Positions 17,852 through 26,484 of a stretch of DNA of 64,000 nucleotides are shown one piece after another. The DNA comes from Couchioplanes caeruleus (lineage in GTDB: Bacteria > Actinomycetota > Actinomycetes > Mycobacteriales > Micromonosporaceae). The stretch spans positions 3,406,501-3,470,500 of the forward strand of contig NZ_CP092183.1 of the NCBI RefSeq assembly GCF_023499255.1, read 5' to 3'. Numbering within the stretch: position 1 is the stretch's first letter; each line of letters starts with the position of its first letter. The notes beneath the pieces are model-generated. The model did not search any database. It was given only the letters and a program-made list of their open reading frames with translations, and was not told the origin of the DNA. The position numbers were made by a program, and so were the translations under genes.

Positions 17852-18634
17852 ATGGTCCAGGAAGGCTCGTCCCATCCCGTCCCTCAGCCGTTGCCCGGAC
17901 TCAAGGGCCGCGTGGCGCTCGTCATGGGCGGTACCCGCGGCGTGGGCCGCGCGGTCGCCGAGAAGCTCGCCGCCTCCGGCTGCGACGTCCTGGTGAACTA
18001 CGCGTCGTCCACGTCCGCCGCCCAGGCGCTGGTGGACGACCTCGCCGGCGAGGCCGGTACGGTCACCGCGGTCCAGGGAGATGCGCGGCGCCCGGCCACG
18101 GTGGAGCGGCTGTTCGACACCGTGCGGGAGCGCCACGGGCGGGTGGACATCGTCGTGCACTCCGTACCGTCGATGCATCCGATGCCCGCTGCCGCGCCGC
18201 GCATGAAGGACTTCCGCACCGACGTCGAGACGGCCCTGGTGCCGCTCGCCGCTCTGGCGGCGCCCGCGGCGGCGGCCATGGGCGAGGGCGGTCGCATCGT
18301 CGCCGTCTCGGCGAGCGTTGCCCGTACGGTGACGCCGAACTTCGTCAGCCTCGGTACCGCCAAGGCCGCGATGGAGGCCCTGGTGCGCTACCTGTCGGTG
18401 GAGTTCGCCGGCCGGGGGGTCACGGTCAACGCGGTATCGGCCTCCAAGCTGGACAAAGGTGCGGAGACCACGCTCCCACACGTGGCCCGGGCGCTGGCGG
18501 CACGCACACCGGCCGGCCGGCTCGCCACCCCGCGGGACATCGCCGACGTGGTGGGCCTGCTCTGCCTCCCGGAAGCACAGTGGGTCCAGGGACAGGTGAT
18601 AACCGTCGACGGCGGACTCCAGCTGACCGCCTGA
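17852..18634 (+). CDS. FabL/FabI-like SDR with Tyr-to-Phe change at the catalytic site
   Basis: A 260-residue short-chain dehydrogenase-type protein. The NAD(P)-binding region is ALVMGGTRGVGRAVAEKLAA. The family closest in pattern is the FabL-type enoyl reductase with a Tyr-x6-Lys active site (typically NYxxVGxSK). Here the stretch is NFVSLGTAK, so the tyrosine is Phe164 while Lys171 remains, and the C-terminal WVQGQVITVDGG is intact. Without the tyrosine hydroxyl, classical proton donation is lost, so the protein may bind the polyketide, act as a cyclisation aid, or use a changed mechanism. ATG 17852 follows AAGGAGG closely and begins the operon with FAD oxygenase, cyclase, methyltransferase and SnoaL-like genes. 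Its SARP-type promoter array is the longest in the window. Confidence 0.8.
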   Translation: MVQEGSSHPVPQPLPGLKGRVALVMGGTRGVGRAVAEKLAASGCDVLVNYASSTSAAQALVDDLAGEAGTVTAVQGDARRPATVERLFDTVRERHGRVDIVVHSVPSMHPMPAAAPRMKDFRTDVETALVPLAALAAPAAAAMGEGGRIVAVSASVARTVTPNFVSLGTAKAAMEALVRYLSVEFAGRGVTVNAVSASKLDKGAETTLPHVARALAARTPAGRLATPRDIADVVGLLCLPEAQWVQGQVITVDGGLQLTA

Positions 18635-18647
18635 AGGGAAGCGACTC

Positions 18648-19880
18648 ATGGACGACGAGACGGACGTCTGCGTGGTCGGCGGCGGCCCGGCCGGGATGAC
18701 GCTCGCGTTGCTGCTCGCCCGCAGCGGCATCCACGTCACGGTGGTCGAACGCAGCCCCACCCTCAATCGTGAGTACCGCGGGGAGATCCTCCAGCCGGGC
18801 GGCATCCGCGTGCTGGACGAGCTCGGCGCCCTGACCGGGGCGCGGGCCCGCGGCTCCTTCCCGCTGGCCCGGTTCCGCCTCGTCGAGCACGGCCGTGACC
18901 TCATGTGCTTCGAGTACGGCCGGCTGCCCGGCCCGCACAACTACCTGCTCAGCCTGCCGCAGGCCCACCTGCTCGCCGAGCTGCGGGAACGGTGCGCGGA
19001 GTACCCGCACTTCAGGTACGTCGTCGGCCGGGTCAACGAGCTCATCGAGCGCGACGGCGTGGTCCGCGGGGTCCGTACGGCCGACCGGGACGGCACCTCG
19101 CACACGGTGTCGGCGCGCTGCGTCGTGGGCGCGGACGGCCGGCACTCCCAGGTGCGCCGCCTCGCCGGCCTCCCCGACGGCCGGCTCGACATCTTCGACC
19201 AGGACGTCGCCTGGTTCCGGCTGCCGAACGAGAAGCCGCTCGGCGAGGTCACCGTGAACCGGGCCGGCGGCAACCCGGTGCTGGCGTACGACTCGCACCC
19301 GGGCCACGCCCAGCTCGGCTGGACGCTGCCGAAGGGCGCGTGGCGGGAGCTGGCCTCGGCCGGTATCGGCGAGATCCGCGACCGCGTCCGGCAGGCCGTA
19401 CCGCGCTTCGCCGACCGGGTCGACGACTCGCTGCGCAGCCTCGCCGACGTGTCCCTGCTGGACGTCTTCGGCGCGTGCGCCCCCCGGTGGTACGCCGACA
19501 GCCTGGTCCTCATCGGCGACGCGGCGCACACCCACGGCCCGCTCGGCGCCCAGGGCATCAACGTGGCGCTGCAGGACGCGGTGGTCCTGCACCCGATCCT
19601 GGTCGCCGCGCTGCGCGACGGCGACACCTCCGCGGCCCGGCTGGCCGAGTTCGACAAGCGCCGCCGGCCGGACGTCCAGGCCATCCTCAAGTTCCAGGCG
19701 ATCCAGAGCAAGGTCATGTTGTCGTCGGGCGGCGTCGCCGCCTTCGTCCGCCCGAAACTCGCCCGCGTCATGATGCGCACCCCCATCGGGGCGAAGTTCA
19801 CCCGGCAGGTGGCCTTCGGCAACCCCTCGGTGCGGATCGCCGGCGACCTCTTCACGGCATCCCGGAGGGCCTCCAGATGA
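18648..19880 (+). CDS. FAD-dependent aromatic monooxygenase, short (410 aa) type
   Basis: The product has the p-hydroxybenzoate-hydroxylase fold: FAD-binding GGGPAGMTLALLLARSG at the N-terminus, the DG motif GADGRHSQVRRLAG (about 158-171), and the second FAD motif LIGDAAHTHGPLGAQGINVA (about 286-305). Such enzymes hydroxylate polyketide rings or open rings by Baeyer-Villiger chemistry with NAD(P)H. At 410 residues it lacks the C-terminal thioredoxin-like domain of the two longer oxygenases of this cluster. Its stop overlaps the cyclase start (ATGA), so the two are translationally coupled. The exact carbon oxidised is unknown. Confidence 0.88.
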   Translation: MDDETDVCVVGGGPAGMTLALLLARSGIHVTVVERSPTLNREYRGEILQPGGIRVLDELGALTGARARGSFPLARFRLVEHGRDLMCFEYGRLPGPHNYLLSLPQAHLLAELRERCAEYPHFRYVVGRVNELIERDGVVRGVRTADRDGTSHTVSARCVVGADGRHSQVRRLAGLPDGRLDIFDQDVAWFRLPNEKPLGEVTVNRAGGNPVLAYDSHPGHAQLGWTLPKGAWRELASAGIGEIRDRVRQAVPRFADRVDDSLRSLADVSLLDVFGACAPRWYADSLVLIGDAAHTHGPLGAQGINVALQDAVVLHPILVAALRDGDTSAARLAEFDKRRRPDVQAILKFQAIQSKVMLSSGGVAAFVRPKLARVMMRTPIGAKFTRQVAFGNPSVRIAGDLFTASRRASR

Positions 19881-20680
19881 AGCTGATCGACCTGTCCGCA
19901 CCGGTTGACGCCTCCGGGTGGGAACCGGAGCCGCTGACCCACGAGATCATGAGCCCGGCCGACGGCGCCCGGCACATGGCCGCGGAGATGCGGGAGCACT
20001 TCGGCATCGACTTCGACCCGTCCGTGCTCGACGACGGCGAGCTGCTCTCCATCGACACGCTGCGGCTGACCACGCACACCGGTACGCACATCGACGCGCC
20101 GTCGCACTACGGCACCCGGGCGTCGTACCGGGCCGAGGGGCCGCGCACCATCGACGAGATGCCGCTGGAGTGGTTCTACCGGCCCGCCTGGGTGCTGGAC
20201 CTGACGGATGCGCCGGCCGGCGCGGTGGGGGCCGATCGGATCCAGGCGGCGCTGGACGGCCTCGACGGCCCGGTCCAGCCACTGGACATCGTGCTGCTGC
20301 GAACCGGCGCCGACCGGCACGTCGGCACGGAGAAGTTCTTCACCGACTTCGCCGGCCTCGACGGCCCGGCCGTGCACCTGCTGCTCGACCTGGGCGTCCG
20401 GGTCATCGGCACCGACGCGTTCAGCCTGGACGCGCCGTTCGCCGACATCATCGACAGGTTCCGCCGTACCGGTGACCGCTCGGTGCTCTGGCCGGCGCAC
20501 TTCGCCGGCCGGGACCGGGAGTTCTGCCAGATCGAGCGCCTCGCCAACCTGGACCGGCTCCCCACCGGCGGCTTCACCCTGGCCTGCTTTCCCATCAAGA
20601 TCGTCGGGGGCGGTGCCGGGTGGACCCGCGCGGTGGCCCTCGTGGACGGTCCGGACGACGGCGCCCTGGAGGCGATGTGA
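19877..20680 (+). CDS. Metal-dependent polyketide cyclase (kynurenine formamidase-like fold)
   Basis: A 267-residue member of the putative-cyclase family (PF04199), to which I recall later-ring cyclases of aromatic type II PKS clusters (DpsY/AknW/SnoaM/MtmY kind) belonging. The metal-binding signature HxGTHxDxPxH is complete at residues 67-77 (THTGTHIDAPSHYG), and further conserved acids follow (GTDAFSLDAPF). The expected role is closing the second/third rings of the polyketide after first-ring aromatisation by the didomain aromatase at 25515-26447. ATG 19877 overlaps the upstream stop codon; GGAGG lies just before. It ends two bases before the methyltransferase start. Confidence 0.85.
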   Translation: MKLIDLSAPVDASGWEPEPLTHEIMSPADGARHMAAEMREHFGIDFDPSVLDDGELLSIDTLRLTTHTGTHIDAPSHYGTRASYRAEGPRTIDEMPLEWFYRPAWVLDLTDAPAGAVGADRIQAALDGLDGPVQPLDIVLLRTGADRHVGTEKFFTDFAGLDGPAVHLLLDLGVRVIGTDAFSLDAPFADIIDRFRRTGDRSVLWPAHFAGRDREFCQIERLANLDRLPTGGFTLACFPIKIVGGGAGWTRAVALVDGPDDGALEAM

Positions 20681-20681
20681 C

Positions 20682-21764
20682 GTGACAGACACGACGGAAT
20701 CCGGGGTCTTCGACCTCGTCCGGCAGGGACAGTTCTACGACGCCGCCGCGGCGCCGGAGACCTCCCCGCGGCAGCGGCTGATGCTGCTCGCCAACGGGCA
20801 GCGGTTCGCCGCGGTGGTGTACGCCCTGGCCGAGCTGAACGTGGCGGACCAGCTGGCGGCCGGCCCGCGGCCGGTCACCGAGATCGCGGCGGCGGTCGGC
20901 GCGGACGAGTCCGCCCTCTACCGCCTGCTGCGCTGCGCGGCGCTGCTCGGCGTCTTCGTCGAGGTCGACGACCACGTCTTCGGGCTCACCCCGCTCGCCG
21001 AGGGACTGCGCACGGATGTGCCCGACGGTGTCCGCGACGCCGTGCTGCTGGACGGCTCGCGCTTCTTCTGGAGCTCCTTCGCGTCCATCCTGCACAGTGC
21101 GCGTACCGGCGGCCCGGCGTTCGACGCCGAGTTCGGCATGACGTTCTGGGACTACCTGACCGAGCACCCCGAGTCGGGCGGCGTCTTCGACGCGGCGATG
21201 ACCGCGATCAGCCGGCGGCTCGGCGACATGTACCTGGACCGGGTCGACTTCGGCCGCTTCGGCACGGTCGCCGACATCGGCGGCGGGCGGGGCTACTTCC
21301 TGGCCGAGGCCGCCCGGCGCCACCCCGGCCTGCGCGGCGTGCTGTTCGACCGCCCCCAGGTGGTCGAGGTGGCCGGCGCCCTGCTCGCCGAGCGCGGCGT
21401 CGCCGACCGGGTACGCGTCGTCGGCGGTGACTTCTTCGCCGACCCGCTGCCGACCGGCTGTGACGCGTACGTGATGAAGACCGTGCTGCACGACTGGCCG
21501 GACGAGCGCGCCCTGCAGATCCTGCGCCGGGTCCGTACGGCCATCGGCGACACCGGCGCCCGGCTGCTCGTCCTGGAGCAGGTCGTCGAGCCCGGCAACG
21601 CCTGGGACCCGGCCAAGTTCCTCGACGTCGACATGCTCGTCGTGATGGGCGGCCGCGAGCGCAACGCCGGCGAGTGGGCGCGGCTGTTCGGCCAGGCCGG
21701 GTTCGAGCTCGTCGACCCCCCGTCCACCGGTGGCTGGGCCGTGCTGGAGTGCCGGCCCCGCTGA
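20682..21764 (+). CDS. SAM-dependent methyltransferase acting on the polyketide
   Basis: A 360-residue enzyme with an N-terminal winged-helix dimerisation domain (FAAVVYALAELNVADQLAAG) and a C-terminal Rossmann fold: motif I VADIGGGRGYFLAEAARRHP, the aspartate loop GVLFDRPQVVE, and the catalytic-region sequence MKTVLHDWPDERALQILRRV. This is the layout of polyketide O- and C-methyltransferases (TcmO, OxyF relatives). In a tetracycline-like pathway the first candidate is C-methylation of the aglycone. GTG 20682 with GGAGG nine bases upstream is the start; an alternative longer frame is antisense-like and rejected. It is the fourth gene of the operon. Confidence 0.88.
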   Translation: MTDTTESGVFDLVRQGQFYDAAAAPETSPRQRLMLLANGQRFAAVVYALAELNVADQLAAGPRPVTEIAAAVGADESALYRLLRCAALLGVFVEVDDHVFGLTPLAEGLRTDVPDGVRDAVLLDGSRFFWSSFASILHSARTGGPAFDAEFGMTFWDYLTEHPESGGVFDAAMTAISRRLGDMYLDRVDFGRFGTVADIGGGRGYFLAEAARRHPGLRGVLFDRPQVVEVAGALLAERGVADRVRVVGGDFFADPLPTGCDAYVMKTVLHDWPDERALQILRRVRTAIGDTGARLLVLEQVVEPGNAWDPAKFLDVDMLVVMGGRERNAGEWARLFGQAGFELVDPPSTGGWAVLECRPR

Positions 21765-21834
21765 CCTGCGTCCCGTCTCCGGCCGCCGCGCAAGCGGCGG
21801 CCGGTCGCGTCCATCCGTGAAGGTGAGGCTGTTC

Positions 21835-22290
21835 ATGACCGTCGTTGAGGAACCCGTCACGTCCTCGTCGCTCTACCTGGAGGTGCAGCAGTTCTACGCC
21901 AGGCACATGCAGTTGCTCGACTCCGGCCGGGCCGGCGAGTGGGCCGAGACGTTCACCGAGGATGCCGTGTTCGCCCCCGAGCACGCCCCCGAACCCACGG
22001 TCGGTCGTGCCGCACTCGCCGCGGCGGTGCAGCGCAGCCACGAGAAGCTCGTTGCCGACGGCGAGGTCCGCCGGCACTGGCACGGCATGGTGGACGTGGC
22101 GCCCGGGCCTGACGGGACGCTGCGCGTCCGGTGCTACGCCCTGATCGTCGGCACCCGCGTCGGCGGAACCCCGGGCCTGCTCATGTCCTGCGTCTGCGAG
22201 GACGTCATGGTCCGCGACGGCGACGGCGGCCTGCTGGTCCGGGAACGCCGGGTCACCAAGGACGGGGTCGCCGCGCCGGTCCTGCCGTAA
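21835..22290 (+). CDS. SnoaL-like / NTF2-fold protein
   Basis: A 151-residue protein of the NTF2-like superfamily: helices SLYLEVQQFYARHMQLLDSG and WAETFTEDAVF, then the strand-rich core with HWHGMVDVAPGP and MSCVCEDVMVRD. In aromatic polyketide clusters this fold includes the aldol cyclases SnoaL/AknH and small hydroxylases (SnoaW type). The HWH stretch offers possible catalytic histidines. Fourth-ring closure or a hydroxylation of the aglycone is a reasonable guess. The ribosome binding site AAGGTGAGG precedes ATG 21835. It is the last gene of the operon and a strong hairpin follows. Confidence 0.75.
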   Translation: MTVVEEPVTSSSLYLEVQQFYARHMQLLDSGRAGEWAETFTEDAVFAPEHAPEPTVGRAALAAAVQRSHEKLVADGEVRRHWHGMVDVAPGPDGTLRVRCYALIVGTRVGGTPGLLMSCVCEDVMVRDGDGGLLVRERRVTKDGVAAPVLP

Positions 22291-22301
22291 ACCCACGTGC
22301 G

Positions 22302-22340
22302 ACGAGGCCCCCGCCGGGATTCCGGCGGGGGCCTCCTCGT
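22302..22340. terminator. Strong bidirectional hairpin terminator
   Basis: Arms GAGGCCCCCGCCGG (22304-22317) and CCGGCGGGGGCCTC (22322-22335) pair perfectly over 14 bp with a 4-nt loop (GATT). It lies between the convergent SnoaL-like gene and the sugar C-methyltransferase gene and can stop both operons. Confidence 0.85.
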
Positions 22341-22370
22341 GGTGGGCGGGACGCCTCGGGCGGGTGCGGC

Positions 22371-23603
22371 TCACACGATGTCGAGCATGGGCAGCGGGAA
22401 GACGAGCTTGCCGCCGCCGGCAAGGTACTCCTGCTCCCGCTCGACGAAGCCGTCCCGGTAGATCCAGGGCAGCACCAGCAGCTGGTCCGGCCGCTGGGCC
22501 TTGGCCTCCTCCTCGGAGACGATCGGGATGCCGGTGCCCGGGGTGACGCGGCCGGACTTGTCCTTGTTGGGTTCGCCGATGCAGGGCAGGTCGGCGCTGG
22601 AGATGCCGCAGTACTGCAGGATGACGTTGCCCTTGGTGGAAGCGCCGTACCCGATGGTGAGCAGGCCGCGGGCGCGGGAGTCGTCCAGGAAGGTGCGCAG
22701 TTCGTCCCGGCGCTGCTCGACCCGGGCGGCGAAGGCCTCGAACGGCGCCATGGTCTCCAGCGCCATGTCCCGTTCACCGGCCCGGATGCGGGCGATCGCG
22801 GCCTCGTCGGCGACGTGCCGGCTGCCCTGCTTGGCCAGCGTCAGGCAGAGGCTGCCGCCGTACACGTCGTTGAGCTCGGCACGGATCACCCGCAGACCGG
22901 TACGCTGCGCCATCCACTCGATCTGCGCCAGCGCGTAGTAGTCGAGGTGCTCGTGGCACACCACGTCGTACGCGGTGACGTCGAGCATGGCCGGCAGGTA
23001 GCTCTGCTCGAGCAGCCACACCCCCTCGTCGTCGAGGACGTCGGCCACCTCCTGCATGAACTCGAGCGGGCGCGGCAGGTCGTAGAACATGGCGATCGAC
23101 GTGACCGCCTTGGCCTTGCGGGCCCCGAACCGCTCGGTGAAGACCTTCTTGGAGAAGAAGTCGGTGATCAGCTCGACGTGCCCGGGGTAGTACGGCCGGA
23201 ACTTCTCGCCGCACGGGTCGATCCCGACGAGCGTCGCGCCGCCGGCGGGGTAGCCGCGCAGCAGCGTCGAGTCGTTGCTGCCGATGTCCAGGACCAGGTC
23301 GCCGGGGCCCGGTTCGACGAGCTGCCGGATCGCCGCCACCTTGCCGTGCAGGTGGTTCACCATGAAGGGCCGGATGCCCGACCGGTAGCCGTAGTCGTCG
23401 GTGTACATCAGCTCCGAGTCGGCGGTGTGCCGCAACTGGACCAGGCCACAGCCGTCCGGGCCGCACTTGAGCAGCTCCAGCGGGATCATGGGGACGTCGT
23501 CGTCCGCGCTGCGGGGGAAGAGGCCGGTGAGGGCCTGGGGCCCCAGATCGAGCACCGGCAGCAGGTTACGGTTGCCGCAGATGCGGCACTCATCGATGAT
23601 CAT
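22371..23603 (-). CDS. NDP-hexose C-methyltransferase (sugar C-3 methylation)
   Basis: A 410-residue enzyme with the three-part build of TylCIII/EvaC-type sugar C-methyltransferases. First comes an N-terminal zinc-binding unit with C6 and C9 (CRICG) and C47 and C52 (CGPDGC). A SAM-binding core follows with VLDIGSNDSTLLRGY, and then the C-terminal domain with YGASTKGNVILQYCGI and the conserved catalytic-region sequence CHEHLDYYALAQIEW. It adds a methyl at C-3 of an NDP-4-keto-2,6-dideoxysugar, giving for example axenose or mycarose-type sugars. ATG 23603 is chosen because the zinc motif starts there. It is the last gene of the six-gene minus operon. Confidence 0.92.
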   Translation of the reverse strand: MIIDECRICGNRNLLPVLDLGPQALTGLFPRSADDDVPMIPLELLKCGPDGCGLVQLRHTADSELMYTDDYGYRSGIRPFMVNHLHGKVAAIRQLVEPGPGDLVLDIGSNDSTLLRGYPAGGATLVGIDPCGEKFRPYYPGHVELITDFFSKKVFTERFGARKAKAVTSIAMFYDLPRPLEFMQEVADVLDDEGVWLLEQSYLPAMLDVTAYDVVCHEHLDYYALAQIEWMAQRTGLRVIRAELNDVYGGSLCLTLAKQGSRHVADEAAIARIRAGERDMALETMAPFEAFAARVEQRRDELRTFLDDSRARGLLTIGYGASTKGNVILQYCGISSADLPCIGEPNKDKSGRVTPGTGIPIVSEEEAKAQRPDQLLVLPWIYRDGFVEREQEYLAGGGKLVFPLPMLDIV

Positions 23604-23676
23604 GGGCTCTCTCTCGTCGAGTCGCCCGCCCGCCACTCGGGCGGGCGGGCAAGGGGCCTGATCCGGCTGCGGCCGG

Positions 23677-23970
23677 TCAGCTGTGCGCGGTTTCCCCGAC
23701 CTCCGCGTAGAGGTCGGCGTCCGGAGTCGCGAGGCCGGCCATCTGCTTGACCCGCTCGCGGAACTCCTCGCTCTGCACGGCGTTGCGGTGCGACTGGGCG
23801 TCCGCCCAGACCGCGGTCTCGACGTACACGTCGGGCCGCCGCAGCGAGCGCAGCAGCTGATGGTCCAGGTAGCCGGGCTGATCCCGCATGTACGCGCTGA
23901 TCTCCGAGAGCACCCGGCGGAACTCGTTGTCGTCGCCGGTCACGGTGAACTTGTTGACCAGGGTGACCAT
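23677..23970 (-). CDS. ABM-domain protein (antibiotic biosynthesis monooxygenase fold)
   Basis: A 97-residue protein with the dimeric alpha/beta ABM fold: NKFTVTGDDNEFRRVLSEI, QPGYLDHQLLRSL, YVETAVWADAQSHRNAV. Members include quinone-forming, cofactor-free oxygenases (ActVA-ORF6, TcmH) and cyclases. In this cluster it may oxidise an anthrone-like ring to a quinone or assist a cyclisation. The start ATG 23970 has AAGGAG upstream. It lies 13 bp after the acyl-CoA ligase and is co-transcribed with ketoreductase and aromatase genes. Confidence 0.85.
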   Translation of the reverse strand: MVTLVNKFTVTGDDNEFRRVLSEISAYMRDQPGYLDHQLLRSLRRPDVYVETAVWADAQSHRNAVQSEEFRERVKQMAGLATPDADLYAEVGETAHS

Positions 23971-23983
23971 TGCTGTCTCCTTC

Positions 23984-25522
23984 CTAAGCGGCGCCCGGCG
24001 CGGCGCCGGGTGCCAGGTCCTCGAGGGTCAGGCGTCCCCGGATCTCGTCACGCAGCTGCCGGCGGGGCACCTTGCCGCTGGGTGAGCGCGGAATCGCCGG
24101 TACGGCCTGCACGTGCCGGATCCACTGGTAGTACGGCAGGTCGCGGTTGACGTCGGTCGCCACGGCGGACACGTCGGCCGGGTCGCCGCCGGCGCCGGTA
24201 CGGGGTACGACCAGCGCCACCGCCACCGCGCCGCTGAAGGGCTCCGGGTAGTCCAGCACGACGCAGTCGGCGACGGCCGGGTGCCGCCGCAGCACCGCCT
24301 CGAGCTCGCTCGGCGCGACCAGCCAGTTGTCGCACTTGAAGACGTCCTTGAGCCGGTCGACCACGAACAGGTAGCCGTCGTCGTCGGTGTATCCGACGTC
24401 CCCGGTGGCGAACCAGCCCTCGGCGTCGAGCGCCGCCCCGTCCGGCTCGTCCAGGTAGCCGGGCATCAGCTGCGGCCCGCGTACCTGGATCTCGCCGCGT
24501 TCACCCGGCGGGAGCACCTTGCCCGTCTCCAGATCGACGATCCGGCACTCGGTGTCGGCCACCAGCGGCCCGCAGGACCCCGGCTTGGGGCGGTCCGGCT
24601 GGTCGCAGTGGGTCATCGGCGAGGTCTCGGCCAGGCCGTAGCCCTGCAGGACCGGGATGCCGAAGTGGTGCGAGAGCGCCCGGGTCACCGGGACGGCGAG
24701 CGCGGACCCGCCGGAGTTGATCGCCTCGACGGTCCGCAGGCTGGTCCCGGCCAGCCTCGGGTCCGCCGCGAGCCGGGTCAGCCGTACGGGCAGGCCGTAG
24801 TAGCGGGTGGCGCCCACCCGCCCGGCGAGCTCGACCGAGGCGATCGGGTCGGGGTCGGTGCAGAGCACCTGCGTGGCGCCGGCGTGCAGCGCCGAGTTCA
24901 GGTGCATCGGGTGGTACGTGGGCAGGTGGTTGAGCGTCACCGAACCCTCGTGCAGCTGGTGCGCCCGTACGGTCTGGGCCGCGTTGACGGCCAGGTTGCG
25001 GTGGGTCTGCCGGATCCCGCGGGGCAGCCCGGTCGTGCCGCTGGTGAACTGCACGCAGGCCAGCCCGCCGGACGGCACGGGTTCCGGCGTGAAGTCCGTG
25101 AGCGGGCTGCGCACCTCGTCGCCGGCGAGGTCGAGGACCGTACGCAGCAGCGGCAGCCGGTCCCCGATGGCGGCCACCCGGGCGGCCAGCTCGGCCGGGG
25201 CGAAGAGCACGCTCACCCGCGCGGCGGCGAGCTGGTGCGCCAGGGCGTCCTCGCGGAGCAGGGGTATCAGGGGCATGACGACGTGCCCGGCCCGCAGCAC
25301 GCCGTAGTACGCCACCGCGAAGGCGGGATCGAGCACCGACGCGACGGCGACGGTCGAGCCCGGCGCCGGCGCCAACCGGCGCAGGTGCGCGGCGCAGCCG
25401 TTCACGAGCCGGTCCAGCTCGTCGTAGGTCAGCGCCGCCCCGCGATCGTTGCGGATCGCCACCCGGTCGCCCGGCCCGGGTGCCCGGGCCAGGTCGTCCA
25501 GGCGGCCGACGGGTTCACGCAC
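23984..25522 (-). CDS. Acyl-CoA/AMP ligase within the aromatase operon
   Basis: A 512-residue ANL-superfamily enzyme that activates a carboxylate as adenylate and then thioester. Core motifs are visible: A3 QFTSGTTGLPRG, A5 GYGLAETSPM, A7 GWFATGDVGYTDDDG, A8 VDRLKDVFKCDNW and A10 PRSPSGKVPRRQ with the catalytic lysine. The cluster has a second, different ligase in the aryl-acid cassette, so this one likely has another task: release or reactivation of polyketide acids, or starter supply. Similar ligases of unclear function are known from tetracycline-type clusters. Its GTG start overlaps the aromatase stop by eight bases. Confidence 0.85.
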   Translation of the reverse strand: MREPVGRLDDLARAPGPGDRVAIRNDRGAALTYDELDRLVNGCAAHLRRLAPAPGSTVAVASVLDPAFAVAYYGVLRAGHVVMPLIPLLREDALAHQLAAARVSVLFAPAELAARVAAIGDRLPLLRTVLDLAGDEVRSPLTDFTPEPVPSGGLACVQFTSGTTGLPRGIRQTHRNLAVNAAQTVRAHQLHEGSVTLNHLPTYHPMHLNSALHAGATQVLCTDPDPIASVELAGRVGATRYYGLPVRLTRLAADPRLAGTSLRTVEAINSGGSALAVPVTRALSHHFGIPVLQGYGLAETSPMTHCDQPDRPKPGSCGPLVADTECRIVDLETGKVLPPGERGEIQVRGPQLMPGYLDEPDGAALDAEGWFATGDVGYTDDDGYLFVVDRLKDVFKCDNWLVAPSELEAVLRRHPAVADCVVLDYPEPFSGAVAVALVVPRTGAGGDPADVSAVATDVNRDLPYYQWIRHVQAVPAIPRSPSGKVPRRQLRDEIRGRLTLEDLAPGAAPGAA

Positions 25523-26447
25523 CTGCCCGCTCCTCGGCGAACTGCTTGGCCAGGCGCAGGTTCGTCATGCTGTTGGTGCTCAGCACCTTGCGCAGGTAGC
25601 GCCGGGCGTCCTCGACGGTGGTGCCCGGGCCCAGGATGTGCAGCGCGGACGGCTTGATCACCGCGGTGTGCCGGGACTCGATGACGAGACCGTCGCGGTC
25701 CTCGGTGAACCGCCAGTGCCCGGTGTGCGCGTCCAGCAGGGCGGGCAGGCCGATCTGCTTGTAGATGATCTTGTAGTGCGGGAAGCACAGCCGTACCGAG
25801 CGGGTGGTGTGGGCGCGGCCGTCCGGGGTCGAGGTGTCCATGTCGAAGAACTGGACGTTGGGCACGTTCTCCGTCATGTCGATGCGGGCCACGTGGTGCA
25901 GGCGCTCGGGCCACTTGTCCGCCTCGTACAGGATCTGGTAGGCGTCCTCCGCGGAGCCGGCGGCGTACAGCGGGTCGGTGAAGTCGACGACCAGGTCCGC
26001 CAGTTCGTCGCGGCGCTGCGCCGCGTCGGTGACCGTGGTGAGCAGGTCCAGGCGGGCGGCCTCCAGCCGCTCCGGCGACTCCGGAGCCTCGCCGTCGATC
26101 TCGAAGGCCAGCTCCACCTCCGTCTTGCCGCCGGAGACGTCCCGCAGCGTCCAGGCGCCGCGGACGCCGGTCGGCTGCCCGTCGGCGTCCTCGTCGACGA
26201 ACGAGACGCGCAGCGCGGCCCGGTCGAGGCTGCGCCGGATGGTACGGCTCCACACCTGTTCGTCCTTGGTCACCGTCCAGATCTGCACGACGTCCTCGTC
26301 GTCCTTCACCGGGTCGTGCTCGGTGTGCAGGATCGTGGGGGACAGGTGCGGCAGCGGTGCGACGTCGACGATGTGGTCGAAGACCGTGTCGGCGGGCGCG
26401 TCGACCGTGGTGGACGAGGCGGTGCGGGTCGGTGTCACGTGGGGCAC
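25515..26447 (-). CDS. Didomain aromatase/cyclase for the first ring
   Basis: A 310-residue protein with two tandem START-like polyketide cyclase domains. The first (about 1-145) opens with TRTASSTTVDAPADTVFDHI. The second (about 150-305) contains DAYQILYEADKWPERLHH and ends near STNSMTNLRLAKQF. Didomain ARO/CYCs act with reducing type II PKSs whose C-9 keto group is reduced by a ketoreductase, and the KR gene lies just upstream (26485-27234). They close and aromatise the first ring. GTG 26447 is used, with GGAGG about seven bases upstream. The gene overlaps the following ligase by eight bases, so expression is coupled. Confidence 0.92.
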   Translation of the reverse strand: MPHVTPTRTASSTTVDAPADTVFDHIVDVAPLPHLSPTILHTEHDPVKDDEDVVQIWTVTKDEQVWSRTIRRSLDRAALRVSFVDEDADGQPTGVRGAWTLRDVSGGKTEVELAFEIDGEAPESPERLEAARLDLLTTVTDAAQRRDELADLVVDFTDPLYAAGSAEDAYQILYEADKWPERLHHVARIDMTENVPNVQFFDMDTSTPDGRAHTTRSVRLCFPHYKIIYKQIGLPALLDAHTGHWRFTEDRDGLVIESRHTAVIKPSALHILGPGTTVEDARRYLRKVLSTNSMTNLRLAKQFAEERAGA

Positions 26448-26484
26448 GGTGTTCCTCCAAAAGGGTGAGAGACCGGGGCGCGGA

